Positions 45,280 through 56,290 of a stretch of DNA of 64,000 nt are shown piece after piece. Made by a program: the position numbers and the translations under genes. Below the pieces are notes generated by a model. It was not told where the DNA came from. It searched no databases and worked only from the letters and a program-made list of their open reading frames with translations. Source of the DNA: Akebia trifoliata (taxonomy: Eukaryota; Streptophyta; Magnoliopsida; Ranunculales; Lardizabalaceae); NCBI GenBank assembly GCA_017979445.1, contig CM030718.1:22005021-22069020 (forward strand), read 5' to 3'. The stretch's first letter is position 1, and each line of letters opens with the position of its first letter.

Positions 45280-45410
45280 TCCGTTTTCTAAGAAGAACGG
45301 CTCTTTCGCCCAATCGAAAATAAAGTTGGGTCCAAGCCCAACTTTTTGCCCAAAACCTATTGGTCCATCCCATTTAGATTGTACATAGTAAAAAAAATAT
45401 GGAAAATGCT

Positions 45411-45627
45411 GGAATTATGAGGGCATTTACTGCTATTCTCACAATTTTGACGTTGGGTATGTTTCCTTATGATATGAGTAAAAACTATCCACTATTATGT
45501 ATGCATCTCCACGTCAGAATTGTGAGAATCACAATAAATCCTGTGTCACCCCAGCACAACTCAAAAAATATATGGACCCTACTCGACGCAAAATAAAAAA
45601 TTTCATAATGCTATTTTATAATCTTTT
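45411..45627. other. Junction between inverted copy I and copy II
   Basis: About 217 bp that I do not find elsewhere in the window, except a GGACCCTAC motif also seen at 37838. It separates two oppositely oriented units and contains an inverted pair, GTTGGGTATG/CATACT-like. No target duplication is visible. Confidence 0.45.
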
Positions 45628-47006
45628 TGCTAAGATAATTAAATGGGACGGGTTTGGGTTTGGTAAATTTTCATAATACCCTAACATCAACACAACGTGA
45701 CACAACATGACCCATTGCTACCCCTATAAAATAAAATTTTTGAGGCCAATGATCAAAAGCCTTAGTATTATGAAAAATTAAAATAGCATAGACGACAAAA
45801 ATCACATAAACACAAAGATTTAAGTGGTTCAACAGTGTGCTTACGTCCATGGATCAAAATAAGAACGATCACTATTTTTTTCTCTCAAGTTTTATAGCCC
45901 AAGAGATCTTTATTTATAAATTCGAAAGTTGCTAAAACACGTTTATTTTCCGAAAATATAAATGCCCCCAAAATAGAAAATCCTTAAAGAAAATATTATA
46001 TCATTGCCCTTTTCGTCACTTTGGTGTTGCCCTTGTAACATTGCATAGCGCAACAAAATACAAGACGTCTCATACGCAACATGTACAATGACTCGAAGTT
46101 AAGGGTGGAGCTAGGATTTTCTTGTAGGGGGCAAATTATAGTTGACCTACAAGGTTGAAGAGCTTGAAGATAAGTGATTTTGATGAGAAAATTCAAGGGT
46201 TTTTCATTAGAGGTTGAAGAAAAAAGCATTTAGGTTATTTCTTATTAGTCTGTGAGAGAAGAACTATGAAAACATTAATCATCCATTTAATAATATATAT
46301 AGGGATCTCAAATATTGACCAAAACGCCAACATGCCTTTGCTATCTTTTCTAATAGATTAATGCAAAATGATGTCAATACCCTTACCTTCAACTTAAAAT
46401 AAAAAACCCCTTGATTTATGTATTTAAAATTAGTCATCTTCAACATCTAGGGTAAAAAAATGTATCCTAGTCTTGAATCATAGGTCTAATCTACTTTAAC
46501 CTTTAAACATAAATAACAATATAAAATTTTTGAAGTAAACATGAGATTTTTGGAAAAAAATTCTAGGGTTTTCTACAAAGGCATTAAGGTGAGATTCAAC
46601 ATTTTTACCCTAATCTTGAACCAGAAGACTAATCTAGTTTAACCTTCCAACAAAAGGAAAATATAGGATTGTTGAATTAGAAGATGAGATCTTTTGAAAG
46701 AAAAATTCTAGGTTTTTCTACAAAGGGATTGAGGCAAGGTTTAAAACGATGGATTAAGATGATGTTAAATAGATTTAAAATTATTTTTATAGAAGTTGAA
46801 GAATTTGAAGATGACGGATTTTAGGACAAAAAATAAAGGATTTTCAGTTACAAATTGAAGACAAGGTATTTATGTTATTTTTTGTTAGTGCAGAAAAGAA
46901 AAATAACATCAATGGGGGCCATGTCTTTAGTTTGAAAACGTAGGGACATCTTAAATACTCACTTAAATGTGGAGGGGTGTCCAAATCAACTAAAACATTG
47001 AGGTAA

Positions 47007-47062
47007 AGAGAGAGAGAGAGAGAGAAGGGCGTGTGTGTGTGTGTGTGTGGGGGGGGGGGGGG
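47007..47062. repeat. Compound microsatellite (GA)n(GT)n(G)n
   Basis: GA repeats, then GT repeats, then about 14 G. The matching site is (C)11 in copy I and (GA)n(G)n in copy III. Confidence 0.9.
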
Positions 47063-47860
47063 TGATATGTCATCAACTTGAAAACATAGGGGTATCTCAA
47101 ATATCCATTAAAAATTGAGAGGGCATGTCATCAATTTGGAAGCAAAAGGGTGTCTCAAATACTCATTGAAAATTGAGGGGGTCAACAAGGTCAAAATGGG
47201 TATGTCATCCATTAAAGAATACATGTGGTACCTTAAATATATATATTTTTTAAATAGAGGTGGTTTTAATAAATCAAAAAAAAAAAAAAAATTTGATTGG
47301 GGGTCGGGGAAAACTCAAAATATATCAAAACAATCAAGGGGATTATGTAATTTTAAAAATTCTTGTGGGGGCAAATACCCTCACAGTACATCTGTTCCCA
47401 TTCGAAGTAGCACACGAATGTGTAGAGAACCATTAATTGTCGTCGAGTGTATAACAATCATATTGTTAAGACCCAAACCAATGCTCCAAAAATACCTAGG
47501 TGTCAATGGAACAGAAAGTTTAAATCTTAACCTAAGGATCGTAACATACCCTAATGCTTTAAGACCGATGCTCGCTTTGGCTCACTTTATGGCGATCCCC
47601 CCAGGCCCTTGACCTTCTAAGTATCAGGTACCCCTTTCTCTTTTTCCATAAGTTGTCCCTTCCCAGACTAATAATAGTGGCCTACTATGGTAGATCCCTT
47701 CCATATTCCATATTATGGCGAACCTTCTAACCTCAAAAGGGGTTTCACTCACATTATCAAATGTACGATCGAGATGGGCGAAAAAACATAAATTTCCTAG
47801 AAATTGGTATATGTTTTATGGGTATTTGACTTATGGAAATCCCTAGAAATGTCCTGACCC

Positions 47861-47896
<36 letters not shown>

Positions 47897-47898
<2 letters not shown>

Positions 47899-48276
47899 AA
47901 TGGTTCAGCAGCCCTAACGTTTGCCAAGTTTGGTGCCAAACATTTTTCAAAATATGGGTTAGAAGCTTTGTAATGAGCTGATTTTTTGTGAAAATGATCT
48001 CTATGATGAGGAGATCATCCTCACCAAAAATCAGCATATTCCAAAACTTCTAACCCCATCAAAAGTGATTTATAAAAATAAGACGGTCCACGATTCTTCA
48101 ACTTGTAAACTAGGGTTAGAAGTTTCAAAATGAGCTGATTTTTTGTGAGAATGATCTCTTCACCGTAGAGATCACCCTCACAAAAAATCAGCCTATTCCA
48201 AAACTCCATCAAAAGTGATTTACAAAATATGTTTGGCACCAAACTTGGCAAACTTTAGGGCTGTCGAACTGCTCCC
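47897..48276. mobile_element. Foldback MITE F1, subfamily E
   Basis: Arm CAGCCCTAACGTTTGCC with TTGGTGCCAAACAT, mirrored at the right end (GGCAAACTTTAGGGCTGTCG). Ends GGAATGGTTC and GAACTGCTCCC. (TA)n lies on both sides. Confidence 0.82.
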
Positions 48277-48327
48277 ATATATATATATATACGTATATAT
48301 ATATGTATATATGTATATATATGTATA

Positions 48328-48714
48328 GGGAGGGGTTCGGCAGCCCTAAAGTTTGCCAAGTTTGGTGCCAAACATTTTTTGTAAATCACTTTTGATGGGG
48401 TTAAAAGTTTTGGAATAGGCTGATTTTTTGTGAGGATGATCTCTACGGTGAAGAGATCATCCTTACAAAAAATCAGCTCATTTTGAAACTTCTAACCCGA
48501 GTTTACAAGTTGAAGAATCGTGGACTGTCCAATTTTTGTAAATCACTTTTGATGGGGTTAGAAGTTTTGGAATAGGCTGATTTTTGGTTAGGATGATCTC
48601 CTCATCATAGAAATCATCCTCACCAAAAATCAGCTCATTTCAAAGCTTCTAACCCATATTTTGAAAAATGTTTGGCACCAAACTTGGCAAACTTTAAGGC
48701 TGCTCAACCACCCC
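48328..48714. mobile_element. Foldback MITE F2, subfamily E
   Basis: Ends GGGAGGGGTTCGGCAGCC and GGCTGCTCAACCACCCC. Both hairpins are complete. Confidence 0.84.
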
Positions 48715-48732
48715 TATATGTATGTATATATA

Positions 48733-49055
48733 GGGAAATGTTCAGCAACAAACATTTTGGCAAAACATTTTTCAAAACATGGGTTAGAGGTTTTGGAATG
48801 GGCTGATTTTTGGTGAGGATGATCTCTACGTTGAGGAGATCATCATCACCAAAAATCAGCCCATTCCAACACTTCTAACCCCATCAAAAATGATTTACAA
48901 AAAATGAACGGTCCACGATTTTTCAACTTGTAAACTGTGGCTAGAAATTTTGGAATGGGCTGATTTTTGATGAGGATGATCTCTACACCCATTCGAAGAC
49001 CTCTAACCCATGTTTTGAAAAATGTTTTGCCAAAATGTTTGTTGCTGAACGGGAC

Positions 49056-49057
<2 letters not shown>
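48733..49057. mobile_element. Foldback MITE F3, subfamily A
   Basis: Ends GGGAAATGTTCAGCAAC and GTTGCTGAACGGGACCC, two different 11-bp termini on one element. The second hairpin has lost about 40 bp. Confidence 0.84.
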
Positions 49058-49087
<30 letters not shown>

Positions 49088-49089
<2 letters not shown>

Positions 49090-49634
49090 GGACAGTTTAG
49101 CAGCCCTAAAGTTTGCCAAGTTTAGTGCCAAACATTTTTCAAAATATGGGTTAGAAGCTTTGGAATGAGCTGATTTTTTGTGAGGATGATCTCTATGATG
49201 AGGAGATCATCCTCACCAAAAATTAGCCTATTCTAAAACTTCTAACCCCATCAAAAGTGATTTATAAAAATTGTACGGTCCACGATTCTTCAACTTGTAA
49301 ACTAGGCTTAGAAGTTTTAAAATGAGCTGATTTTTTGTGAGGATGATCTCTATGATGAGAAGATCATCTGGAAAAAAAAAATCAATCCAATCTGAAACTT
49401 CTTACCCCATTAAAAGTGATTTAGAATGTGGACCGTTGATTTTGCCAATTTTGTCAGTAATTTGTAAATCACTTTTGATGGATTTAGAAGTTTTAGATTG
49501 AGCTGATTTTTTGTGATGATGATCTTCTCACCATAGTGACCATCCTCGCAAAAAAAAAAAAAAAAATCAGCTCAATCTAAAACCTCTAACCCATATTTTG
49601 AAAAACCATTGTTTTTACATATGTCCCTTAAACC

Positions 49635-49638
<4 letters not shown>
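49088..49638. mobile_element. Chimeric foldback MITE F4 (subfamilies E and C)
   Basis: Starts as subfamily E (GGGGACAGTTTAGCAGCCC and the GTGCCAAACAT arm) but ends as subfamily C (CATATGTCCCTTAAACCACCC). It is 551 bp, with three core hairpins rather than two. The switch lies within the shared core hairpin near 49320-49380. Confidence 0.8.
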
Positions 49639-49685
<47 letters not shown>

Positions 49686-49689
49686 TTGC

Positions 49690-50956
49690 TAATTAAAATC
49701 TTACTGCTAATCTGCTTGCTGGTAATAAAAATTTCATAAATGAATAATAAAATGAAGCTCATGATTTATTTATTTTCTATTTAGAGAGAATTACAACCTT
49801 TGTAAACTTCATATATAATGCTGATTTATTTTGACAAAAAATTTTTTTAGAGCAGAGATTTGTTGTTTTGAATTTTCTGTGCAAAGGTGATAAAGTAATG
49901 GTAATCCACCACATGTATTGGAAAAGCAATAGTGATTTGTTAGTATAGAGAATTTCGGGAGAAATTTTCTGAGCGACTTTTTTTTTAATCTTTATAATGG
50001 ATTGTCTGGACCTATAGGCTCAACTAGCAAGGACGAGGCAATTAGCCTCTTAGAGCATCATATCTCGCCCCAAATCCCCTTGCACACCACATATACAAAG
50101 ATAAGTTGGGATAAATCCTTGTGACCAACAAGGGGTTTGAACTCAAGATCTTTTCCTTTTTTAGGGGGCCCCAGCTGCTACACCTAATGCTTGTTGGCTA
50201 ACAAAAACATGTTAGATGCAAGATTGTGAGAATTATAATTATCCATTTATCATTAAAAAAAAAGAAACTTATTTCCTCTATTTGTTCTTTCTTAACAATT
50301 TGGATTTTATGTTACCAATCAATTTTGGTGGGAGATTGGAATGTCAACAAAATTGTATTGATCTTTTTGTATTTTTTATTTTCAATAAGTGAAAATTTAT
50401 TAATATCTTTTGTATCTCCACTCGTTTCTAAGGAGTTTAATATTTTTTATTAATATAGAATCAAAATAGCTCTCAAGCTGTTTTTTCTATTTTTTATGAC
50501 GAGCTCTCAAACTGTTATATGAACATAAGACACACGTGTCCTTCAAAAGTAAAAAAATCAGCTTCACCCACATTTATTTATATATTATTATTTCCTTACT
50601 AGAAAGTCCTCACTCGCTAACGTGCTATAGGTACGGAATTATAAATCTTTTTCCTCGGGAAACATGAATTTAAACACTCATAAAAAATTGCATTTATGGT
50701 TTCATATCTTTTTAATCTCAAAGATTTTTTAATAATATTTCTATAAAAAAAAAAAAAAAAAAATCTCTTTTACCCCCTTAACTCCTAGTGCTTGTGTCGT
50801 CTTCACGTGCGAACTCTAAAATTACAACATTGATCATTTTTATATATGATAAATTTATGTGCGATACAAACATAGCGCTCTAGTTTCGATGAATATTTTG
50901 GATGCCCTAATGGTTTCAAATTTATAATTTATCCACTAAATTCTGTCTTCTCCAAG
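49690..50956. other. Block Z of copy II, no gene seen
   Basis: Mirrors 39736-41100 of copy I and matches 61900-63281. Only low-complexity frames are present. Confidence 0.5.
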
Positions 50957-51187
50957 CATGGTTTTAAAACTTGGTTTCACTTCTCGTCTCGTCTAGGTCC
51001 TATACCGAGCCGTCTCGGACGAATTTTCCGATACATTTGAGACAACTCGTTCAAAAAATCAAAAAATTGAATGTGAGTCCTAACTCTCGGTAAAAAAAAA
51101 GTAACTTTGTGAGTTGGTCTTGTTCAGCTTCGATACCAAGTTATCTCGGGAGATACGTCTCGGTCTCCGATGAGTTTTAAAACCATG
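50957..51187. mobile_element. hAT MITE in block Z, copy II (231 bp)
   Basis: Terminal repeats CATGGTTTTAAAA / TTTTAAAACCATG and exact 8-bp duplication TCTCCAAG at 50949-50956 and 51188-51195. Orthologous to 39500-39727. Confidence 0.88.
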
Positions 51188-51974
51188 TCTCCAAGGGATT
51201 AATACAAAATCACTTAAATGTCCTCATCTTCAACCTCTAGTTAAAAATCCACCATCTTTAAACTCTAACTTGTGTAGAAACTTTTTTTTGAATCATTCAA
51301 CCTATTACAATCAAATCTCTAGAGTGAATTTTTTTAGATTCAAACCCAAGAATTCAATCTTCAACTTAGCCCAAAAGTCCTATATCCTTCTTGAGCTTTG
51401 AAGATTGAATAAGAAATAATCTTGAGGTTGAAAACAAAAAAAAATTAATCTAGAGAAGGAAAATTCTGAATTTTGTAGAGAAGATTCATGGGTTTTTTCT
51501 ACCAGAGATCGAATGTGCGGCATTTAGGTCCTTTTCTACTATGCTCTTGTAGAAGACCGAGGTCAAGGGTGTGTTCATCAGTTTGTGAACACAGGGATAT
51601 ATACAATATTCACTAAAACTTGATGAGGATCCCTCCTTAATAAAATAAAAATATCTTATTAATTTTAAAACCTCTTGTACAAGCAACATCTCCTCATTCA
51701 TGAATCATGAGTTATCATGAAATAAACAAACGGAATTTACGCAGTTATTAACGGTGAAACATTCTAGAGATTCGTACAGATTTTGTATTTCAACAAATAA
51801 CTCAATCCATGTGAATTAACATTGAATCTCATATATGAAAAATTACAATATCTCATGTAAAAATAACACAAAAAAATAAAGAAAAAAAAAAAACTATTAT
51901 ATATTTTAAAATAAATGGAAAAAAAATAATTACAAAAATACCAATAATTTGGTAAGGCAGAAAGTAAGATAACA

Positions 51975-52508
51975 TCAAATGAAACAATGAATCATGGGCG
52001 TAGAAATCTTCTCTGGATACGAAATTCCAATCTGAAATTCCAAATCATTCTCTAAAGGAGTTAGATTCAAGTCTGGGCAGAAAATTCTCCTGCTATTTGA
52101 TCTCTTCAATACTGGCACGTGCGAAGGAGGATCAGATTTAGTTTTAATAGTAGAAGAAGACAACATTTCATTCATGGTGGCTCTATGTCTCCTCATATGA
52201 CCACCTAAAGCTTGCCCTATCGAAAATTCTAGACCGCAAATCGAACACTCGTGTGTTTTGTTCTTCGGTGGCGAATTCTGGTTGTCGGATTCCTGAAATG
52301 GGTCTCCTCCCATTAGTCTGGGCTTCTTGTGACTCGCTCTGTGGCCTCCTAATGCTTGGAACGATGGAAATTGGCGATTACAGGTTTTGCATTCGAAGAC
52401 ACGATTCGGGGAACGAGTTATTGATTCGGTCTCAGTTCCACGGGACAATAATATCAAACACTTGGCCATGTTTGCTATGCTTTCTATCTCTTCTCTGCTT
52501 CTCTTCAT
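51975..52508 (-). CDS. C2H2 zinc-finger repressor, ZAT11/ZAT12-like (ZFP2)
   Basis: Intronless, 177 codons, inverted relative to ZFP1. It differs from ZFP1 at five residues only (G6E, I111T, K115M, F160I, K166E). All eight zinc ligands, both QALGGH helices, the L-box-like segment and the DLNLTP EAR motif are unchanged. The substitutions lie in the linkers and tail, and I see no stop or frameshift, so both copies are probably functional. The promoter (TATA at 52591-52597, G-box, W-box) is conserved with ZFP1. Upstream of about 52800 the flank is replaced by a ten-element MITE array, so distal regulation may differ from ZFP1. Confidence 0.92.
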   Translation of the reverse strand: MKRSREEIESIANMAKCLILLSRGTETESITRSPNRVFECKTCNRQFPSFQALGGHRASHKKPRLMGGDPFQESDNQNSPPKNKTHECSICGLEFSIGQALGGHMRRHRATMNEMLSSSTIKTKSDPPSHVPVLKRSNSRRIFCPDLNLTPLENDLEFQIGISYPEKISTPMIHCFI

Positions 52509-52590
52509 GTCTTTTAGAAAATAGAAAAAGTTTTGAAACTTAGAAAAGTTGTTTATGAGTATGTGAAGAAGAAAGATGGGATGTGGTTGT

Positions 52591-52597
52591 ATTTATA
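52591..52597 (-). promoter_or_regulatory. ZFP2 TATA box
   Basis: Minus-strand CCTATAAATACAACC, 83-89 bp upstream of the ATG, the counterpart of 38100-38107. Confidence 0.7.
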
Positions 52598-52657
52598 GGT
52601 ACGGTGTAGCATCTTTTCTTACACGGCTAAGTAAGACACTACATGTTGGGTTTTCTT

Positions 52658-52709
52658 TGACTCAAATAAATAGAAAAAAATAGTTAAAATTAAAAGTGTT
52701 CCCACGTGT
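52658..52709 (-). promoter_or_regulatory. ZFP2 upstream W-box and G-box-like sites
   Basis: TTGACT at 52658-52663 and CCACGTGT at 52702-52709, conserved with the ZFP1 promoter. Confidence 0.4.
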
Positions 52710-52821
52710 GACTGTAGACGAGTCGTGAGTGGCGAGCCCGATTGAGTCGTCTTCGAAACTTCCAATACCACAATGTGGTAACTGTGTCCTAAGTGAACTG
52801 TTTTCCCTATATATATATATA

Positions 52822-53202
52822 GGGAAATGTTCAGCACCCTAAGTTTTACCACACACTTTAACAAACGTTTTTTGTCCTATATGGGTTAGAAGTTTTGGAA
52901 TGAGCTGATTTTTGGTGAGGATGATCTCTATGATTAGAAGATCATCCTCCCCAAAAATCAGCCCATTCCGAAATGTTTAACCCCATGTTTACACGTTGAA
53001 AAATCGTGGACCGTCCTTTTTTTGTAAATCAATTTTGATGGGGTTAGAAGTTTTGGAATGAGCTGATTTTTGGTGAGGATGATCTCCTCACCATAGAGAT
53101 CATCCTCACCAAAAATCAGCTCATTCCGAAACTTCTAACCCATGTAAGACAAAACGCGTTTGTTAAAGTGTGTGGTAAAACTAAGGGTGGCGAACGGGAC
53201 CC
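52822..53202. mobile_element. Foldback MITE G1, subfamily B
   Basis: Ends GGGAAATGTTCAGCACCC and GGCGAACGGGACCC. Arm TAAGTTTTACCACACAC. Core hairpins complete. Confidence 0.85.
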
Positions 53203-53219
53203 ATATATATATATATATA

Positions 53220-53600
53220 GGGTCCCGTTCGCCACCCTTAGTTTTACCACACACTTTAACAAACGCGTTTTATCTTACATGGGTTAGAAGTTTCGGAATG
53301 AGCTGATTTTTGGTGAGGATGATCTCTATGGTGAGGAGATCATCCTCACCAAAAATCAGCTCATTCCAAAACTTCTAACCCCATCAAAATTGATTTACAA
53401 AAAATGGACGGTCCATGATTTTTCAACGTGTAAACATGGGGCTAAACATTTCGGAATGGGCTGATTTTTGGGGAGGATGATCTTCTAATCATAGAGATCA
53501 TCCTCACCAAAAATCAGCCCATTCCAAAACTTCTAACCCATCTAGGATAAAAAACGTTTGTTAAAGTGTGTGGTAAAACTTAGGGTGCTGAACATTTCCC
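53220..53600. mobile_element. Foldback MITE G2, subfamily B
   Basis: Ends GGGTCCCGTTCGCCACCC and GGTGCTGAACATTTCCC. Only 17 bp of TA sequence separate it from G1. Confidence 0.85.
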
Positions 53601-53616
53601 ATATATATATATATAT

Positions 53617-53977
53617 GGGTCTCGTTCGACACCCAACAAACGCGTTTTTTCCTACATGGGTTAGAAGTTTCGGAATGGGCTGATTTTTGGTGAGGATGAT
53701 CTCTATGGTGAGGAGATCATCCTCACCAAAAATCAGCTCATTCCAAAACTTCTAACCCCATCAAAATTGATTTACAAAAAGTGGATGGTCCACGATTTTT
53801 CAACGTGTAAACATGGGGCTAAACATTTCGGAATGGGCTGATTTTTGGGGAGGATGATCTTCTAATCATAGAAATCATCCTCACCAAAAATCAGCTCATT
53901 CCAAAACTTCTAACCCATGTAAGACAAAAAACGTTTGTTAAAGTGTGTGGTAAAACTTAGGGTGCTGAACATTTCCC
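53617..53977. mobile_element. Foldback MITE G3, subfamily B
   Basis: Ends GGGTCTCGTTCGACACCC and GGTGCTGAACATTTCCC. The left arm is shortened (the TTTTACCACACAC part is deleted). Confidence 0.84.
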
Positions 53978-54001
53978 ATATATATATATATATATATATA
54001 T

Positions 54002-54377
54002 GGGTCGGGTTCCTGCAACCCACATTGCGACACACATATAGACAACGTGTTTGTCTTATATGGGCAAAAATGTTTGGAATGGGCTGATTTTTTGTAAGGA
54101 TGATCTTTGTGATGAGGGGATCATCCTGGCAAAAAAGCATCCCATTCCAAAACTTGTAATCCCATAAAAATTGATTTACAAAAATAGGACGGTCTATAAT
54201 TTTTCAACAAAAATTGGACGGTCTAGAAGTTTCATAATGAGCTGATTTTTGGCAAGGATGATCTCCTCACCACAGAGATTATCCTCACAAGAAATCAGCC
54301 CATTCCAAACATTTTTTCCCATATAAGACAAAACGAGTTGTCTATATGTGTGTTGAAATGGTTGTCGTTTGAACCTG

Positions 54378-54381
<4 letters not shown>
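54002..54381. mobile_element. Foldback MITE G4, subfamily D
   Basis: Ends GGGTCGGGTTCCTGCAACC and TTTGAACCTGACCC. Arm CACATATAGACAACGTG, mirrored by GTTGTCTATATGTGTG. Confidence 0.82.
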
Positions 54382-54409
<28 letters not shown>

Positions 54410-54412
<3 letters not shown>

Positions 54413-54788
54413 AAATGTTCAGCACCCTAAGTTTTACCACACACTTTAACAAACGTTTTTTGTCCTACATGGGTTATAAGTTTTGGAATGGGCTGATTTT
54501 TGGTGAGAATGATCTCTATGATTAGAAGATCATCCTCCCCAAAAATCAGCCCATTCCGAAATGTTTAGCCCTATGTTTACACGTTGAAAAATTGTGGACC
54601 GTCCATTTTTTGTAAACCATTTTTGATGGGGTTAGAAGTTTCGGAATGAGCTGATTTTTGGTGAGGATGATCTCCTCACCATAGAGATCATTCTCACCAA
54701 AAATCAGCTCATTCCGAAACTTCTAACCCATGTAAGACAAAATGCGTTTGTTAAAGTGTGTGGTAAAACTTAGGGTGCCGAACGGGAC

Positions 54789-54790
<2 letters not shown>
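54410..54790. mobile_element. Foldback MITE G5, subfamily B
   Basis: Ends GGGAAATGTTCAGCACCC and GGTGCCGAACGGGACCC. Confidence 0.85.
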
Positions 54791-54820
<30 letters not shown>

Positions 54821-54822
<2 letters not shown>

Positions 54823-55075
54823 GAAATGTTCAGCAACAAACATTTTGGCAAAAAATTTTTCAAAACATGGGTTAGAGGTTTTGGAATGGGCTGATTTTTG
54901 GTGAGGATGATCTCTACGGTGAGGAGATCATCATCACCAAAAATCAGCCCATTCCAAAACTTCTAACCCCATCAAAAATGATTTATAAAAAATGGACGGT
55001 CCACGATTTTTCAACTTATAAACTGGGGCTAGAAGTTTTGGAATTGGCTGATTTTTGGTGAGGATGATGTCTATG
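54821..55075. mobile_element. Foldback MITE G6, subfamily A, truncated
   Basis: Left end GGGAAATGTTCAGCAAC and first hairpin intact. It breaks off in the second hairpin at GATGATGTCTATGA, which runs straight into TA repeats. Confidence 0.8.
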
Positions 55076-55097
55076 ATATATATATATATATATATAT

Positions 55098-55478
55098 GGG
55101 AAATGTTCAGCACCCTAAGTTTTACCACACACTTTAACAAACGTTTTTTGTCCTACATGGGTTAGAAGTTTTGGAATGAGCTGATTTTTGGTGAGGATGA
55201 TCTCTATGATTAGAAGATCATCCTCCCCAAAAATCAGCCCATTCCGAAATGTTTAGCCCCATGTTTACACGTTGAAAAATCGTGGACCGTCCATTTTTTG
55301 TAAATCAATTTTGATGGGGTTAGAAGTTTTGGAATGAGCTGATTTTTGTTGAGGATGATCTCCTCACCATAGAGATCATCCTCACCAAAAATCAGCTCAT
55401 TCCGAAACTTCTAACCCATGTAAGACAAAACGCGTTTGTTAAAGTGTGTGGTAAAACTAATGGTGCCGAACGGGACCC
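55098..55478. mobile_element. Foldback MITE G7, subfamily B
   Basis: Ends GGGAAATGTTCAGCACCC and GGTGCCGAACGGGACCC. Confidence 0.85.
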
Positions 55479-55492
55479 TATATATATATATA

Positions 55493-55845
55493 GGGTCCCG
55501 TTCAGCAACAAACATTTTGGCAAAACATTTTTCAAAACATAGGCTAGAGGTTTTGGAATGGGCTGATTTTTGGTGAGGATGATCTCTACAGTGAGGAGAT
55601 CATCCTCACCAAAAATCAGCCCATTTCAAAACTTCTAACCCCAGTTTACAAGTTGAAAAATTGTGGACCGTCATTTTTTGTAAACCATTTTTGATGGGGT
55701 TAGAAGTTTTGGAATGGACTGATTTTTGGTGATGATGATCTCCTCACCGTAGAGATCATCCTCACCAAAATTCAGCTCATTCGAAAACCTCTAACCCATG
55801 TTTTGAAAAATGTTTTGCCAAGATGTTTGTTGTTGAGCATTTCCC
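55493..55845. mobile_element. Foldback MITE G8, subfamily A
   Basis: Ends GGGTCCCGTTCAGCAAC and GTTGTTGAGCATTTCCC. It is 14 bp from G7. Confidence 0.85.
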
Positions 55846-55855
55846 ATATATATAT

Positions 55856-56267
55856 GGGTCAGGTTCAAGGGCCATGTGAGAAAACATGTAAGAAAACTTT
55901 CGTTTTTCAAAATAAGGGTTAGAGGTTTTGGATTGAGCTGATTTTTTGCAAGGATGGTCACTATGATGAGAAGATCATCCTCACAAAAAATCAGCTCAAT
56001 CAGAAACCTCTAAATCCATCAAAAGTGATTTACAAATTAGTGATAAAAATTGAAAAAAAAATCGACGGTCCACATTCTAAATCACTTTTAATGGGGTTAG
56101 AAGTTTCAGATTGGGCTGATTTTTTTTTTTTGGATGATCTTCCCATCATAGAGATCATCCTCACAAAAAATCAGCTCAATCTAAAATTTCTAACCCATAT
56201 TTTAAAATTTTATTTACCGCCGAAAGTTTTCTTACATGTTTTCTCACATGGCCCTTGAACCTGACCC
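55856..56267. mobile_element. Foldback MITE G9, subfamily F
   Basis: Ends GGGTCAGGTTCAAGGGCC and GGCCCTTGAACCTGACCC match exactly. Arm ATGTGAGAAAACATGTAAG. Core hairpins are of the type seen in subfamily C (GATTGAGCTGATTTTTTGC). Confidence 0.85.
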
Positions 56268-56290
56268 TATATATATATATATATATATAT

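Larger units (their letters stand above)
37835..45410 (-). repeat. Zinc-finger segmental unit, copy I (inverted)
   Basis: In plus-strand order: promoter and ZFP1, then blocks Z, Y and X reversed relative to copies II and III. Anchors: 40420-40520 mirrors 50220-50340, 41680 mirrors 47200, 43080 mirrors 45960, and 44140 mirrors 36530. It carries a private insertion at 41757-42044. Confidence 0.85.
45628..52821 (+). repeat. Zinc-finger segmental unit, copy II
   Basis: Starts inside the hAT-like element of block X (the first 560 bp or so of that element and the rest of X are missing), then Y, a MITE array, Z and ZFP2 (minus) with its promoter. It ends at a second MITE array. Confidence 0.85.

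Noticed and set aside
47115..47612. 165-codon plus-strand frame in block Y of copy II
   Set aside because: The copy I and III counterparts are broken at different places, and it contains poly-Lys from an A-run. It is probably non-coding.
47843..56258. Many similar frames encoding FGEDDL, EEIILTKNQPI and PKLLTPV-like peptides, suggesting a repeated protein family
   Set aside because: They are translations of the palindromic MITE hairpins in one strand or the other. They change frame from copy to copy and end at TA repeats.
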